Part shown: piece by piece, positions 26,240 through 33,515 of the stretch
How the letters are laid out: every line of letters starts with the position of its first letter
Position numbering within the stretch: the stretch's first letter is position 1
Origin: Pseudoruegeria sp. SHC-113
GTDB lineage: Bacteria > Pseudomonadota > Alphaproteobacteria > Rhodobacterales > Rhodobacteraceae
Reading direction: 5' to 3'
Length of the DNA: 64,000 bases
Assembly: GCF_025376885.1 (NCBI RefSeq)
Contig: NZ_JAHUBR010000001.1
Span: 2,356,001 to 2,420,000 of the forward strand
Notes under the pieces: model-generated
Database searches by the model: none
Told to the model about the DNA's origin: nothing
The model's input: the letters and a program-made list of their open reading frames with translations, nothing else
Translations under genes and position numbers: made by a program

Positions 26240-26289
26240 GCCCGGCGGCAACGCCGGGCAGCGCCCGCCCCGCCCCATGAGCGGGCGCT
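26240..26289. repeat. REP-like double hairpin, copy 2
   Basis: Two adjacent stems: GCCCGGCG (26240-26247) with CGCCGGGC (26252-26259) and loop GCAA, then AGCGCCCGC (26260-26268) with GCGGGCGCT (26281-26289). It lies 13 bases after eda. There is no U-tract, so it is more likely a REP-like element that may protect mRNA 3' ends than a simple terminator. Confidence 0.6.
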
Positions 26290-26323
26290 ACGCTTCCGCC
26301 CCGGTTCGGGCGCTGCCCTCAGT

Positions 26324-26593
26324 TCAATGCGCCAGGCGCCCCGCGCGCCCGCCGCGCCGCCCGCCGGACGGCGCAGCCTCCAGCCCCTGCCGCAAGACTG
26401 CACTCATCGGATGATCGGGGGTTTCATCGGCGTAAAGCGCCACAAGCGCCGTCAGCGCGGCGCGCACCTCCACCCCTTCGGGCAGGCTGATCGCCCAATC
26501 CAGAAAAATCGACCGGCACTCGCCGATCTGGATGCCGTCGATGCGGTAGCTTTCGTAGATCAGCCCTTTCGGGTCGTAGCTGGATTTGCTCAT
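26324..26593 (-). CDS. Conserved hypothetical protein downstream of glnE
   Basis: An 89-residue protein with no recognised domain. Residues 1-60 look folded (GLIYESYRIDGIQIGECRSI, FLDWAISLPEGVEVRAALTA), while the last 20 are Gly/Arg-rich (SGGRRGGRAGRLAH). It starts 15 bases after the glnE stop on the same strand, so it is probably co-transcribed with that gene. A link to nitrogen control is only inferred from position. Confidence 0.75.
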   Translation of the reverse strand: MSKSSYDPKGLIYESYRIDGIQIGECRSIFLDWAISLPEGVEVRAALTALVALYADETPDHPMSAVLRQGLEAAPSGGRRGGRAGRLAH

Positions 26594-26608
26594 GGCGGGC
26601 CTTTGCGT

Positions 26609-29398
26609 TCACTTGAGCCGCAATATAGCTTCCGTCACCGCGCTGGCACGCTCTGAATGCGCCGTCAGAGAGGCCTGCAGCGCCACGGCGCTCTCCTGAC
26701 CGGTTTCGCGCAGCAGGAAGGCAAGTCCCCCCTCGCCCAGCGTTTCCGGCTCAAGCGCGCCATCGGTGAGCAGCTTGCCCGCCACCTGCAGGTGCCACAT
26801 CAGGTGATAGGCCGCGAGCAGATCCCTTGCCTGCGCAGGCGTAAGCACCCCGGCCGCGCAACCTGCCTCAAGCTGGCCACGCACGCTCTGCGCCGCGCTG
26901 CCCGCGAGCAAGGCGCAGGTCTGGGCGGTCAGCTCGATGTCCTGCAAACGGCCCGCGCCAGATTTCGCGTCAAAGGCCCCTTTTGCAGGCTTGGCCTCGG
27001 CCAGCCGCGCGCGCATCTCCTGCACCTCGCGCAAGACCCGCGCCCGATCCGCCCCGGCGCGTGGCAGGAACGCCACCCGGAAAGTGTCAATATCGGCGGC
27101 AAGCCCTGCATCCCCGGCCACCGCGCGCGCCCGGGTGAGCGCCAGATGCTCCCAGACCCAGGCCTCGTTTTCCTGATAGTTCTGAAAGGATTGCAACGCC
27201 GTCGCCACCGGCCCCTGACGCCCCGAGGGCCGCAGCCGCATATCGACCTCGTAGAGCCGTCCTTCCGCCATCTGCGCCGAAAGCGCCGTGACGAAGGCCT
27301 GCGTGAGCCGCGCGAAATAAGGCCGCGTTGCCAGCGGACGCTTGCCCGCGGAGCTCTCCACCCCTTGCGCATCATAGATCACGATCAGATCCAGATCGGA
27401 GCGCGAATGCAGCCGGGCCGCGCCGAGAGAGCCCATGCCCAGCACCACCGCGCCGCGCCCCGGCATCGGGCCATGCTTGCGGGCAAACTCCGCCACGATA
27501 TGGGGCGAAAGGGCGCGCAGGGTGGCCTCGGCCAGCTGGGCATATTCCGCACCGGCCTCTTCCGCGCCGATCAGCCCGCGCAGGTGATGCACGCCGATGC
27601 GGAAATGCCATTCCCGCTGCCAGCGCCGCGCGCCGTCAAGCCGCGCCTCGTAGTCCGGCAAGCCCGCCAGCCGCTCCGCCAGATCGGCGACAAGCGGCTT
27701 GAGCCCCGGCCAGTCGGTGAAGAAATCGCCCGCGATCACCGCATCCAGAACCTGCGAATTGCGCCCAAGATGCTGCGCCAGTTCCGGGGCGCTGGTGGCG
27801 ATGTCCACGATCAGCTCGATCAGCTGCGGGTTGGCCTCGAACATGGAAAAGAGTTGAACACCCGCCGGCAAGCCCTTGAGAAAGCCGTCAAAATGGATCA
27901 CGGCCTCCTCGGGGCGCGCGGCCCGCGCAAGGCGGCGCAGGATTTCGGGCCGCAGGCGTTTGAAGATCCGCTGGGCGCGTTCGGTGCGCAGGGCGGGATA
28001 GGTCCACCAGCGATCCACCACGGCTTCGCTACTGGCCGAGATCGCATCAGCCGCAGGCGCGGCTCCGGGTGCGTCAGGCGCAAAGAAGCCTTCCGTCAGG
28101 CTGTGCACCTGCTCCAGCCGCTCTGTGATCTCGGCGCGCAAAGCGCCCACATCCGTGCGGCCCATGAAGGCCGCGAGCCGGTCAAAGCCATCCGGCGATT
28201 TCGGCAGATCATGGGTTTGTGCGTCGTTGACCATCTGCAAGCGGTGCTCCACCTCGCGATGGAAAAGGTAATGATCCGTGAGGCTTGCGCGAACATCCTC
28301 AGGCACCCAGCCCTTTTCGGCGAGGGCCTGCAGCGCAGGCAGCGTCTCGCGCTGGCGCAGCTCCGGATCGCGCCCGCCGGCGATGATCTGGCGCGTCTGG
28401 GTGAAGAACTCGATCTCGCGGATCCCGCCGCGCCCGAGCTTCATATTGTGCCCTTCCAGCACGATCGGCCCGTGGAAGCCTTTATGATCACGAATGCGCA
28501 AGCGCATGTCGTGGGCGTCCTCGATGGCGGCGAAATCCAGATGTTTACGCCAGACGAAAGGCGTGAGCATCTTGAGGTAGCGCGCCCCGGCGGCCAGATC
28601 CCCGGCGCAGGGCCGCGCCTTGATATGGGCGGCGCGCTCCCATGTGCGGCCCACGCTCTCATAGTAGCGCTCCGCCGCTTCCATCGACAGGCAGACCGGC
28701 GTGACAGACGGATCGGGCCGCAGGCGCAGATCCGTGCGGAACACGTAGCCTTCCGCCGTCATATCGCTCAGCATCTTGGCCATGGCGCGGGTGGCGCGGA
28801 TGAAGGAGGTGCGGGCCTCGTGGTAATCCTCGGGCGCAAAACGGCTTTCGTCAAAGAGGCAGATCAGATCGATGTCGGAGGAGTAGTTCAGCTCCCCTGC
28901 CCCCATTTTGCCCATCGCCAAAGCCACCATGCCCGCGCCGGTCGCCAGATCCTTTTCCGTTGCGCCGGGCAGCTTGCCGCGCCGGATTTCGCGCGCGAGC
29001 GCGGCTTTCATGGCGCGATCCACCGCCAGATCGGCGAAATCGGTGAGCGCGCCGGTGACCTCCAGCAGCGGCCAGACACCGGACAGATCAGCCAGCGCCG
29101 CCAGCAGCGCGACCCGGCGCTTGCCCTGCCGCAGCACGGTCTCCAGATCGCCATCGGCAGCGGCGCGGACCTCTGCCATCACGCCCGCCAGCGCATCCTC
29201 GGGCGCTTGCTCCAGAGCCGAAGGCAGCCAGCCGGCCTCCTTCTGCATCAGGCCCAGAAGGTAGGGGCTGCAACCTGCGGTGCCTTCCAGCAGGTCGGCC
29301 GTGGGGCCCGCGATCTGTGAGAAGAGCGCGCGGCCCTCGGCTCCCCGGTCGGAGTCATAGGGCAGCGGGCAGCGGGACATGAGGCGTGTGAATTCCAT
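26609..29398 (-). CDS. glnE: Glutamine synthetase adenylyltransferase/deadenylase
   Basis: GlnE attaches and removes AMP on glutamine synthetase in response to PII and glutamine. The 929-residue protein has two nucleotidyltransferase halves: the deadenylylase site GELNYSSDIDLICLFDE near residue 200 with its GS/DxD pattern, and the adenylylase site LGMGSLGAARLHSRSDLDLI near residue 680. Each is followed by a helical domain (LKLGRGGIREIEFFTQ; MRLRPSGRQGPVAT). Length matches the bifunctional enzyme. Start 29398 (MEFTRLMSRCP) was preferred; 29383 is possible. Confidence 0.94.
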   Translation of the reverse strand: MEFTRLMSRCPLPYDSDRGAEGRALFSQIAGPTADLLEGTAGCSPYLLGLMQKEAGWLPSALEQAPEDALAGVMAEVRAAADGDLETVLRQGKRRVALLAALADLSGVWPLLEVTGALTDFADLAVDRAMKAALAREIRRGKLPGATEKDLATGAGMVALAMGKMGAGELNYSSDIDLICLFDESRFAPEDYHEARTSFIRATRAMAKMLSDMTAEGYVFRTDLRLRPDPSVTPVCLSMEAAERYYESVGRTWERAAHIKARPCAGDLAAGARYLKMLTPFVWRKHLDFAAIEDAHDMRLRIRDHKGFHGPIVLEGHNMKLGRGGIREIEFFTQTRQIIAGGRDPELRQRETLPALQALAEKGWVPEDVRASLTDHYLFHREVEHRLQMVNDAQTHDLPKSPDGFDRLAAFMGRTDVGALRAEITERLEQVHSLTEGFFAPDAPGAAPAADAISASSEAVVDRWWTYPALRTERAQRIFKRLRPEILRRLARAARPEEAVIHFDGFLKGLPAGVQLFSMFEANPQLIELIVDIATSAPELAQHLGRNSQVLDAVIAGDFFTDWPGLKPLVADLAERLAGLPDYEARLDGARRWQREWHFRIGVHHLRGLIGAEEAGAEYAQLAEATLRALSPHIVAEFARKHGPMPGRGAVVLGMGSLGAARLHSRSDLDLIVIYDAQGVESSAGKRPLATRPYFARLTQAFVTALSAQMAEGRLYEVDMRLRPSGRQGPVATALQSFQNYQENEAWVWEHLALTRARAVAGDAGLAADIDTFRVAFLPRAGADRARVLREVQEMRARLAEAKPAKGAFDAKSGAGRLQDIELTAQTCALLAGSAAQSVRGQLEAGCAAGVLTPAQARDLLAAYHLMWHLQVAGKLLTDGALEPETLGEGGLAFLLRETGQESAVALQASLTAHSERASAVTEAILRLK

Positions 29399-29587
29399 GC
29401 GCCAGCCTGTGCGCAAAACCCGCAAAAGCGCAACAGGATTGCCGCACGCTGGCCCTGCGGCACGTTGCGCGGGCGGGTTTTTGGCGTCAAACGCCCGGCT
29501 TTGCGTGGGGCTGCGCCCGGATCAGCGCCTGCCTCTCAGAAAGAATTTTCCGACTAAAGCGCTGAAATAAAATCAATAAATCGATTA

Positions 29588-29606
29588 ATGTAAAAAACAT
29601 TCACAT
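29588..29606. promoter_or_regulatory. Upstream operator copy before the DUF2852 gene
   Basis: ATGTAAAAAACATTCACAT is a near copy (17 of 19 bases) of the operator at 29647-29665. It lies upstream of a possible -35 (TTGACC at 29613-29618). Two such sites 59 bases apart around a promoter fit cooperative repression. Confidence 0.5.
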
Positions 29607-29646
29607 ACCCTCTTGACCCAAGGGCCGCCGATGCCAATCTGTATCC

Positions 29647-29665
29647 ATGTGAAAGACATTCACAT
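29647..29665. promoter_or_regulatory. Operator with inverted repeat before the DUF2852 gene
   Basis: ATGTGAAAGACATTCACAT contains the perfect inverted repeat ATGTGAA-N5-TTCACAT and lies 27 bases upstream of the ATG, within the likely 5' untranslated region. AT-rich DNA flanks it, in contrast to the GC-rich surroundings. The regulator is unknown. Confidence 0.55.
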
Positions 29666-29691
29666 TAAAACAGCAACCTGGAGAAAACGAA

Positions 29692-30102
29692 ATGAGTAGC
29701 GTCGCCACCTGGCCCTCGCAGGCCGAAACCTGGCTTGACGAGCGCGGAAAAGGGGCCTGGATCGCCGCAATGGTTCTTGGCTTCATCTTCTTCTGGCCCG
29801 TCGGCCTCGCCCTTCTCGCTTACATGATCTGGAGCAAACGCATGTTTTCCGGCAAATGCGCATCCAAGCGCGCCACCTACAAATCCCGCCATTCCTTCCG
29901 CACCTCCGGCAACATGGCGTTCGACAGCTACAAGGCTGAAACCCTGCGCCGCCTTGAGGAAGAGCAGGACGCCTTTGAGGCCTTCCTGCAACGCCTGCGC
30001 GAAGCCAAGGACAAGGCCGAGTTCGACCAGTTCATGGACGACCGCGCCAAGCGGGCCAAGGAAGTGAAAGACGAAGACGAAGACAAGACCGTCGAGGCCT
30101 AA
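29692..30102 (+). CDS. DUF2852 membrane protein
   Basis: A 136-residue protein with one transmembrane hairpin or helix (GAWIAAMVLGFIFFWPVGLA then LLAYMIWSKRM) and a C-terminal charged coiled coil (ETLRRLEEEQDAFEAFLQRL, REAKDKAEFDQFMDDRAK). The layout and the FFWPVGLALLAYMIW motif match DUF2852. GGAG precedes the ATG at ten bases. The function is unknown; the paired upstream operators suggest it is tightly regulated. Confidence 0.88.
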   Translation: MSSVATWPSQAETWLDERGKGAWIAAMVLGFIFFWPVGLALLAYMIWSKRMFSGKCASKRATYKSRHSFRTSGNMAFDSYKAETLRRLEEEQDAFEAFLQRLREAKDKAEFDQFMDDRAKRAKEVKDEDEDKTVEA

Positions 30103-30149
30103 GCCCCGGCCCCCAAGGCCCGATCCCCGGCCTTATCCCGGCACCGCCC

Positions 30150-30171
30150 GGCCCCCGCGCAATCGGGGGCC
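30150..30171 (+). terminator. GC hairpin after the DUF2852 gene
   Basis: An 8-base-pair stem (GGCCCCCG with CGGGGGCC, loop CGCAAT). The only T-run follows 33 bases later, so this may be a processing or weak termination signal rather than a classic terminator. Confidence 0.35.
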
Positions 30172-30226
30172 AAGGCGGCCACTCCTCCCCCTTTTTCCCT
30201 ACCCTTTTTCCACCGGACCTTATGGT

Positions 30227-30682
30227 ATGAGTATGACCGAGCCGCTCTGGGGCCTTCCCGACCCCGACTCCCACGCCGAATTCTATCAGGACGTCGCCGC
30301 GAAGCGGTTCTTCGCCTGGCTGATCGATACGGTGTTCATCCTGCTGATCACCGCCGTGATCGTGCCCTTCACCGCCTTCACCGCGCTCTTCTTCCTGCCT
30401 GCGCTGGTGCTGGGTGTGAGCCTGATCTACCGCACCGTCTCCATCGCGCGCCATTCGGCCACGCCAGGGATGCGCATTGTCTCGATCGAGTTTCGCACCC
30501 ACCGGGGCGAAACCTTCGACACCGCCACGGCGCTGCTGCACACGGTCGGTTATCTGGTCTCCATGTCGATGGTGTTTCCGCAAGTGATCTCCATCGTGCT
30601 GATGCTCACCAGCCGCCGCCGTCAGGGCCTGACGGATATGCTGCTCGGCACGGCTGCCGTGAACAAGGCGGCGCGGTTTTAG
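30227..30682 (+). CDS. RDD family membrane protein
   Basis: A 151-residue protein with the RDD-domain pattern: FFAWLIDTVFILLITAVIVP (first helix, with the conserved Arg/Asp position as AKRFFAWLID), a second helix TALFFLPALVLGVSLIYR, the ATPGMRIVSIEF loop, and a C-terminal RRRQGLTDMLLGTAAV with the conserved D. RDD proteins are poorly characterised; some move ions or form membrane channels. A strong terminator follows 113 bases after the stop. Confidence 0.88.
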   Translation: MSMTEPLWGLPDPDSHAEFYQDVAAKRFFAWLIDTVFILLITAVIVPFTAFTALFFLPALVLGVSLIYRTVSIARHSATPGMRIVSIEFRTHRGETFDTATALLHTVGYLVSMSMVFPQVISIVLMLTSRRRQGLTDMLLGTAAVNKAARF

Positions 30683-30705
30683 GGCACAGCCTTACCAAAT
30701 AGGAC

Positions 30706-30755
30706 CGCCCGGCGGCACGCCGGGCAGCCCCCGTCCGCCCCCTCGGGCGGGGGCT
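30706..30755. repeat. REP-like double hairpin, copy 3
   Basis: GCCCGGC...GCCGGGC followed at once by AGCCCCC...GGGGGCT. The first hairpin shares the CCCGGCGGCA core with copy 2 at 26240. It lies after the RDD gene. Confidence 0.5.
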
Positions 30756-30794
30756 TTGCCCCCACCCGCGGACGGGATCTGCCCGCCGTGGCGT

Positions 30795-30821
30795 AGCCCC
30801 CAAAGCTGGGGGCTTTTCCTT
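30795..30821 (+). terminator. Rho-independent terminator after the RDD gene
   Basis: AGCCCCC (30795-30801) pairs with GGGGGCT (30808-30814) around a 6-base loop, followed by TTTCCTTTTCCC. It separates the RDD gene from bpt. Confidence 0.75.
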
Positions 30822-30870
30822 TTCCCAATCCATTGCTAGGCTCACCGCAACCGAACATTGCACCGGACCT

Positions 30871-31689
30871 ATGCGCCACACATTACCGCTTGCTCCTCAG
30901 TTCTACGTCACGGCGCCGCAGCCCTGCCCCTATCTCGAAGGGCGCATGGAGCGGAAGCTGTTCACGGCTTTGCAGGGTGAAACCGCAGAGACGCTGAACG
31001 ATGCGCTCTCCAAACAAGGGTTTCGCCGCTCCCAGAACGTGCTCTATCGCCCCTCCTGCGCCGATTGCGTGGCCTGCCTGTCGGCCCGGATCCGGGTGGC
31101 GGATTTCACCCCCTCCCGCAGCCAGCGCCGCACGCTCAAGCGCAACAACGATCTGGAGCGCTCCGCCAATTCGCCCTGGGCCACGGAAGATCAATTCGCC
31201 CTCTTCCGCCGCTATCTGGACAGCCGCCACGCCGATGGTGGCATGGCCGATATGGACATCTTCGAGTTCGCCGCGATGATCGAGGAAACCCCGATCCGTT
31301 CGCGCGTGGTGGAATACCGGGATGGGGCCGACGATCTGAAAGGTGTCTGCCTGACGGACGTGCTCGATGACGGGCTGTCGATGGTCTATTCCTTCTACGA
31401 CCCCAAGAAAGCGCACCGCAGCTTCGGCACGCATATCATCCTCGATCACGTGGAGATCGCCCGGCAGGCGGGGCTGCCTTACGTCTACCTCGGCTATTGG
31501 GTGCCCGGCAGTCCGAAGATGGGCTACAAGGCCAGCTTCGGCGCGCTGGAAGTCTACCGCGACGGCGCCTGGCAGGACATCGGCAACCCCGAGGACTACG
31601 CCGCCGACACGCATCCGCTCTCCGTCGACCCCATCGCAGAGCAAGTGGCGCGCATCTCCCTGCCCGACACCTTCCGCACCAAGGGCTGA
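30871..31689 (+). CDS. bpt: Aspartate/glutamate leucyltransferase
   Basis: Bpt transfers leucine from Leu-tRNA to N-terminal Asp or Glu of proteins, marking them for ClpAP through the N-degron pathway. The 272-residue protein has the ATE N-terminal domain with its conserved cysteines ([37 protein letters not shown]) and C-terminal domain ([40 protein letters not shown]). It differs from eukaryotic arginyl-transferases mainly in length. The VOC gene begins 3 bases after the stop. Confidence 0.94.
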   Translation: MRHTLPLAPQFYVTAPQPCPYLEGRMERKLFTALQGETAETLNDALSKQGFRRSQNVLYRPSCADCVACLSARIRVADFTPSRSQRRTLKRNNDLERSANSPWATEDQFALFRRYLDSRHADGGMADMDIFEFAAMIEETPIRSRVVEYRDGADDLKGVCLTDVLDDGLSMVYSFYDPKKAHRSFGTHIILDHVEIARQAGLPYVYLGYWVPGSPKMGYKASFGALEVYRDGAWQDIGNPEDYAADTHPLSVDPIAEQVARISLPDTFRTKG

Positions 31690-31692
31690 GCC

Positions 31693-32082
31693 ATGCTCAC
31701 CCGCATCGGCGCGCTGGCGCTGGTTGTTCCCGATTACGACGCAGGCATCGATTTCTACGTGGGCCGGCTTGGCTTCACGCTGCTCGCGGATGAGGATCAG
31801 GGCGCGGGCAAGCGCTGGGTTCTGGTGGCCCCGCCGGGCGAGGGCGGCAGCGCGCTTCTGCTGGCCAAGGCCGATGGCGCAGCGCAGCAGGCCGCCATCG
31901 GCAACCAGACGGGCGGTCGTGTGTTTCTCTTCCTGCATACGGACGATTTCGCCGCCGATCACGCGGCAATGCTGGCCGCCGGGGTGATCTTCGAGGAAGC
32001 CCCCCGCCATGAGCCCTATGGCACCGTCGCTGTCTGGCGCGATCCCTTCGGCAACCGCTGGGATCTGCTGCAACTGATCTAG
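31693..32082 (+). CDS. VOC family protein (glyoxalase-like)
   Basis: A 129-residue protein with the two beta-alpha-beta-beta-beta modules of the vicinal oxygen chelate fold. ALVVPDYDAGIDFYVGRLGF is the typical opening, and FLHTDDFAADHAAMLAAGVIF with WRDPFGNRWDLLQ closes it. The exact metal ligands and substrate cannot be assigned. It is probably translated from the bpt transcript, with only 3 bases between the genes. Confidence 0.85.
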   Translation: MLTRIGALALVVPDYDAGIDFYVGRLGFTLLADEDQGAGKRWVLVAPPGEGGSALLLAKADGAAQQAAIGNQTGGRVFLFLHTDDFAADHAAMLAAGVIFEEAPRHEPYGTVAVWRDPFGNRWDLLQLI

Positions 32083-32200
32083 CCGCGCGCGGCAGATTTC
32101 CGCGCAAGCTACGTCAGGTCACACCCCTGCCCCCCTTTCCGCCGCGCCCCACCGCACGGCATAGTTGCGCCTGAGAGCTTACGTCTTGAGGAGACACACC

Positions 32201-33382
32201 ATGGAACCCGTTGTCATTGTCAGCGCGGCGCGCACGGCCATTGGCGGCTTCGGCGGATCGCTGAAATCGCTCACCCCCACCGATCTTGGCGCGACCACGG
32301 CCAAGGCCGCCATCGAGCGTGCAGGCATCACCGCCGATGCGGTGGAGCAGGCCTTCTACGGCAATGTCATTCACACCGAAGCGCGCGACATGTATGTCTC
32401 GCGCACCGTCGCCATGGCCGCGGGCGTGCCTGAAGGCAGCCCGGCGCTGACTGTGAACCGGCTTTGCGGCTCGGGCCTGCAGGCCATTGTCTCGGCCATT
32501 CAGGTGCTGATGCTGGGCGATGCGAAGATCGCGCTGGCGGGCGGCACCGAGAGCATGAGCCGCGCGGGCTACCTGATGCCGGCGGCGCGCTGGGGCCAGA
32601 AGATGGGCGATACCGGCGCAATCGACATGATGACGGCCGCGCTGCACGATCCCTTCGGCCACGGCCACATGGGGATCACGGCAGAGAACATCTCGGAGCA
32701 ATTCGGCATCGACCGCGCCGCGCAGGATGCCTTCGCGCTGGAAAGCCACCGCCGGGCGGCGGCCGCGATTGAAGCCGGGTATTTCAAGGATCAGATCGTG
32801 CCCGTCACCGTGATGGAGCGCCGTCAGGAGGTGGTGTTTGACACCGACGAGCACGTGCGCCCCAACGCGACGCTTGCCGACATGGAAAAGCTGCGCCCGG
32901 TCTTCAAGAAGGACGGCTCTGTGACAGCGGGCAACGCCTCGGGCATCAACGACGGGTCGGCCTCGCTGGTGCTTATGGCTGAAAGCGAAGCCAAGGCGCG
33001 CGGGCTCGCACCGCTGGCGCGGGTGGTGTCCTACGGCCATGCGGGCGTGGACCCGAAGATCATGGGCATGGGCCCGGTGCCGGCGATGGAAAACGCGATG
33101 AAACGCGCCGGGATCACGGCGGATGATCTGGACGTTGTGGAAAGCAACGAGGCCTTCGCGGCGCAGGCCTGCGCGGTGAGCCAGCAGCTTGGGCTCGATC
33201 CCGCCAAGGTGAACCCCAACGGCGGGGCCGTGGCGCTTGGCCATCCGGTGGGCGCTTCCGGCGCGATCATCGCCACCAAGCTTCTGTACGAACTGAAACG
33301 CACCGGCGGGCGCTACGGCGCGGCCACCATGTGCATCGGCGGCGGTCAGGGCATCGCGCTGATCGTGGAGAACGCGGGCTGA
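32201..33382 (+). CDS. Acetyl-CoA C-acyltransferase (thiolase)
   Basis: A 393-residue thiolase that either condenses two acetyl-CoA or cleaves 3-ketoacyl-CoA. Catalytic residues are visible: nucleophile Cys in NRLCGSGLQAI at about residue 88, His in GGAVALGHPVGASGA near 350, and the C-terminal Cys in MCIGGGQGIALI. Length and motifs fit the acetyl-CoA acetyltransferase (PhaA/AtoB) class; degradative FadA cannot be excluded. Start 32201 follows GAGGAG. No other beta-oxidation or polyhydroxyalkanoate gene is adjacent. Confidence 0.93.
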   Translation: MEPVVIVSAARTAIGGFGGSLKSLTPTDLGATTAKAAIERAGITADAVEQAFYGNVIHTEARDMYVSRTVAMAAGVPEGSPALTVNRLCGSGLQAIVSAIQVLMLGDAKIALAGGTESMSRAGYLMPAARWGQKMGDTGAIDMMTAALHDPFGHGHMGITAENISEQFGIDRAAQDAFALESHRRAAAAIEAGYFKDQIVPVTVMERRQEVVFDTDEHVRPNATLADMEKLRPVFKKDGSVTAGNASGINDGSASLVLMAESEAKARGLAPLARVVSYGHAGVDPKIMGMGPVPAMENAMKRAGITADDLDVVESNEAFAAQACAVSQQLGLDPAKVNPNGGAVALGHPVGASGAIIATKLLYELKRTGGRYGAATMCIGGGQGIALIVENAG

Positions 33383-33391
33383 GAATTTTTC

Positions 33392-33440
33392 ACCTGCCAC
33401 GCCAGTGGCAGGTACGCGCCCACCCCGGGCGGACGCTCAG
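33392..33440. repeat. REP-like double hairpin, copy 4
   Basis: ACCTGCCAC (33392-33400) pairs with GTGGCAGGT (33405-33413) over a GCCA loop. It is followed by a second GC-rich inverted segment around CGCCCACCCCGGGCG. The layout, next to a gene end, matches copies 1-3. Confidence 0.5.
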
Positions 33441-33460
33441 CGCTGCAGAACAACGCACAA

Positions 33461-33494
33461 AAAAGAAACGCCCCGGATCTCTCCGGGGCGTTTC
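33461..33494 (-). terminator. Terminator of the TRAP operon, probably bidirectional
   Basis: GAAACGCCCCGGA (33465-33477) pairs perfectly with TCCGGGGCGTTTC (33482-33494) over a 4-base loop, a 13-base-pair stem. On the minus strand it is followed by TTTTTT, 22 bases after the dctM-like stop. On the plus strand it can also end the thiolase transcript. Confidence 0.9.
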
Positions 33495-33515
33495 TCACTT
33501 CTTTGATGGCCTGCC

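Noticed and set aside
26657-29320. An 887-codon open frame on the plus strand
   Set aside because: It is the exact antisense of glnE. The minus-strand product has the known nucleotidyltransferase motifs, whereas this frame gives Arg/Gln/His-rich sequence typical of an antisense reading in GC-rich DNA.
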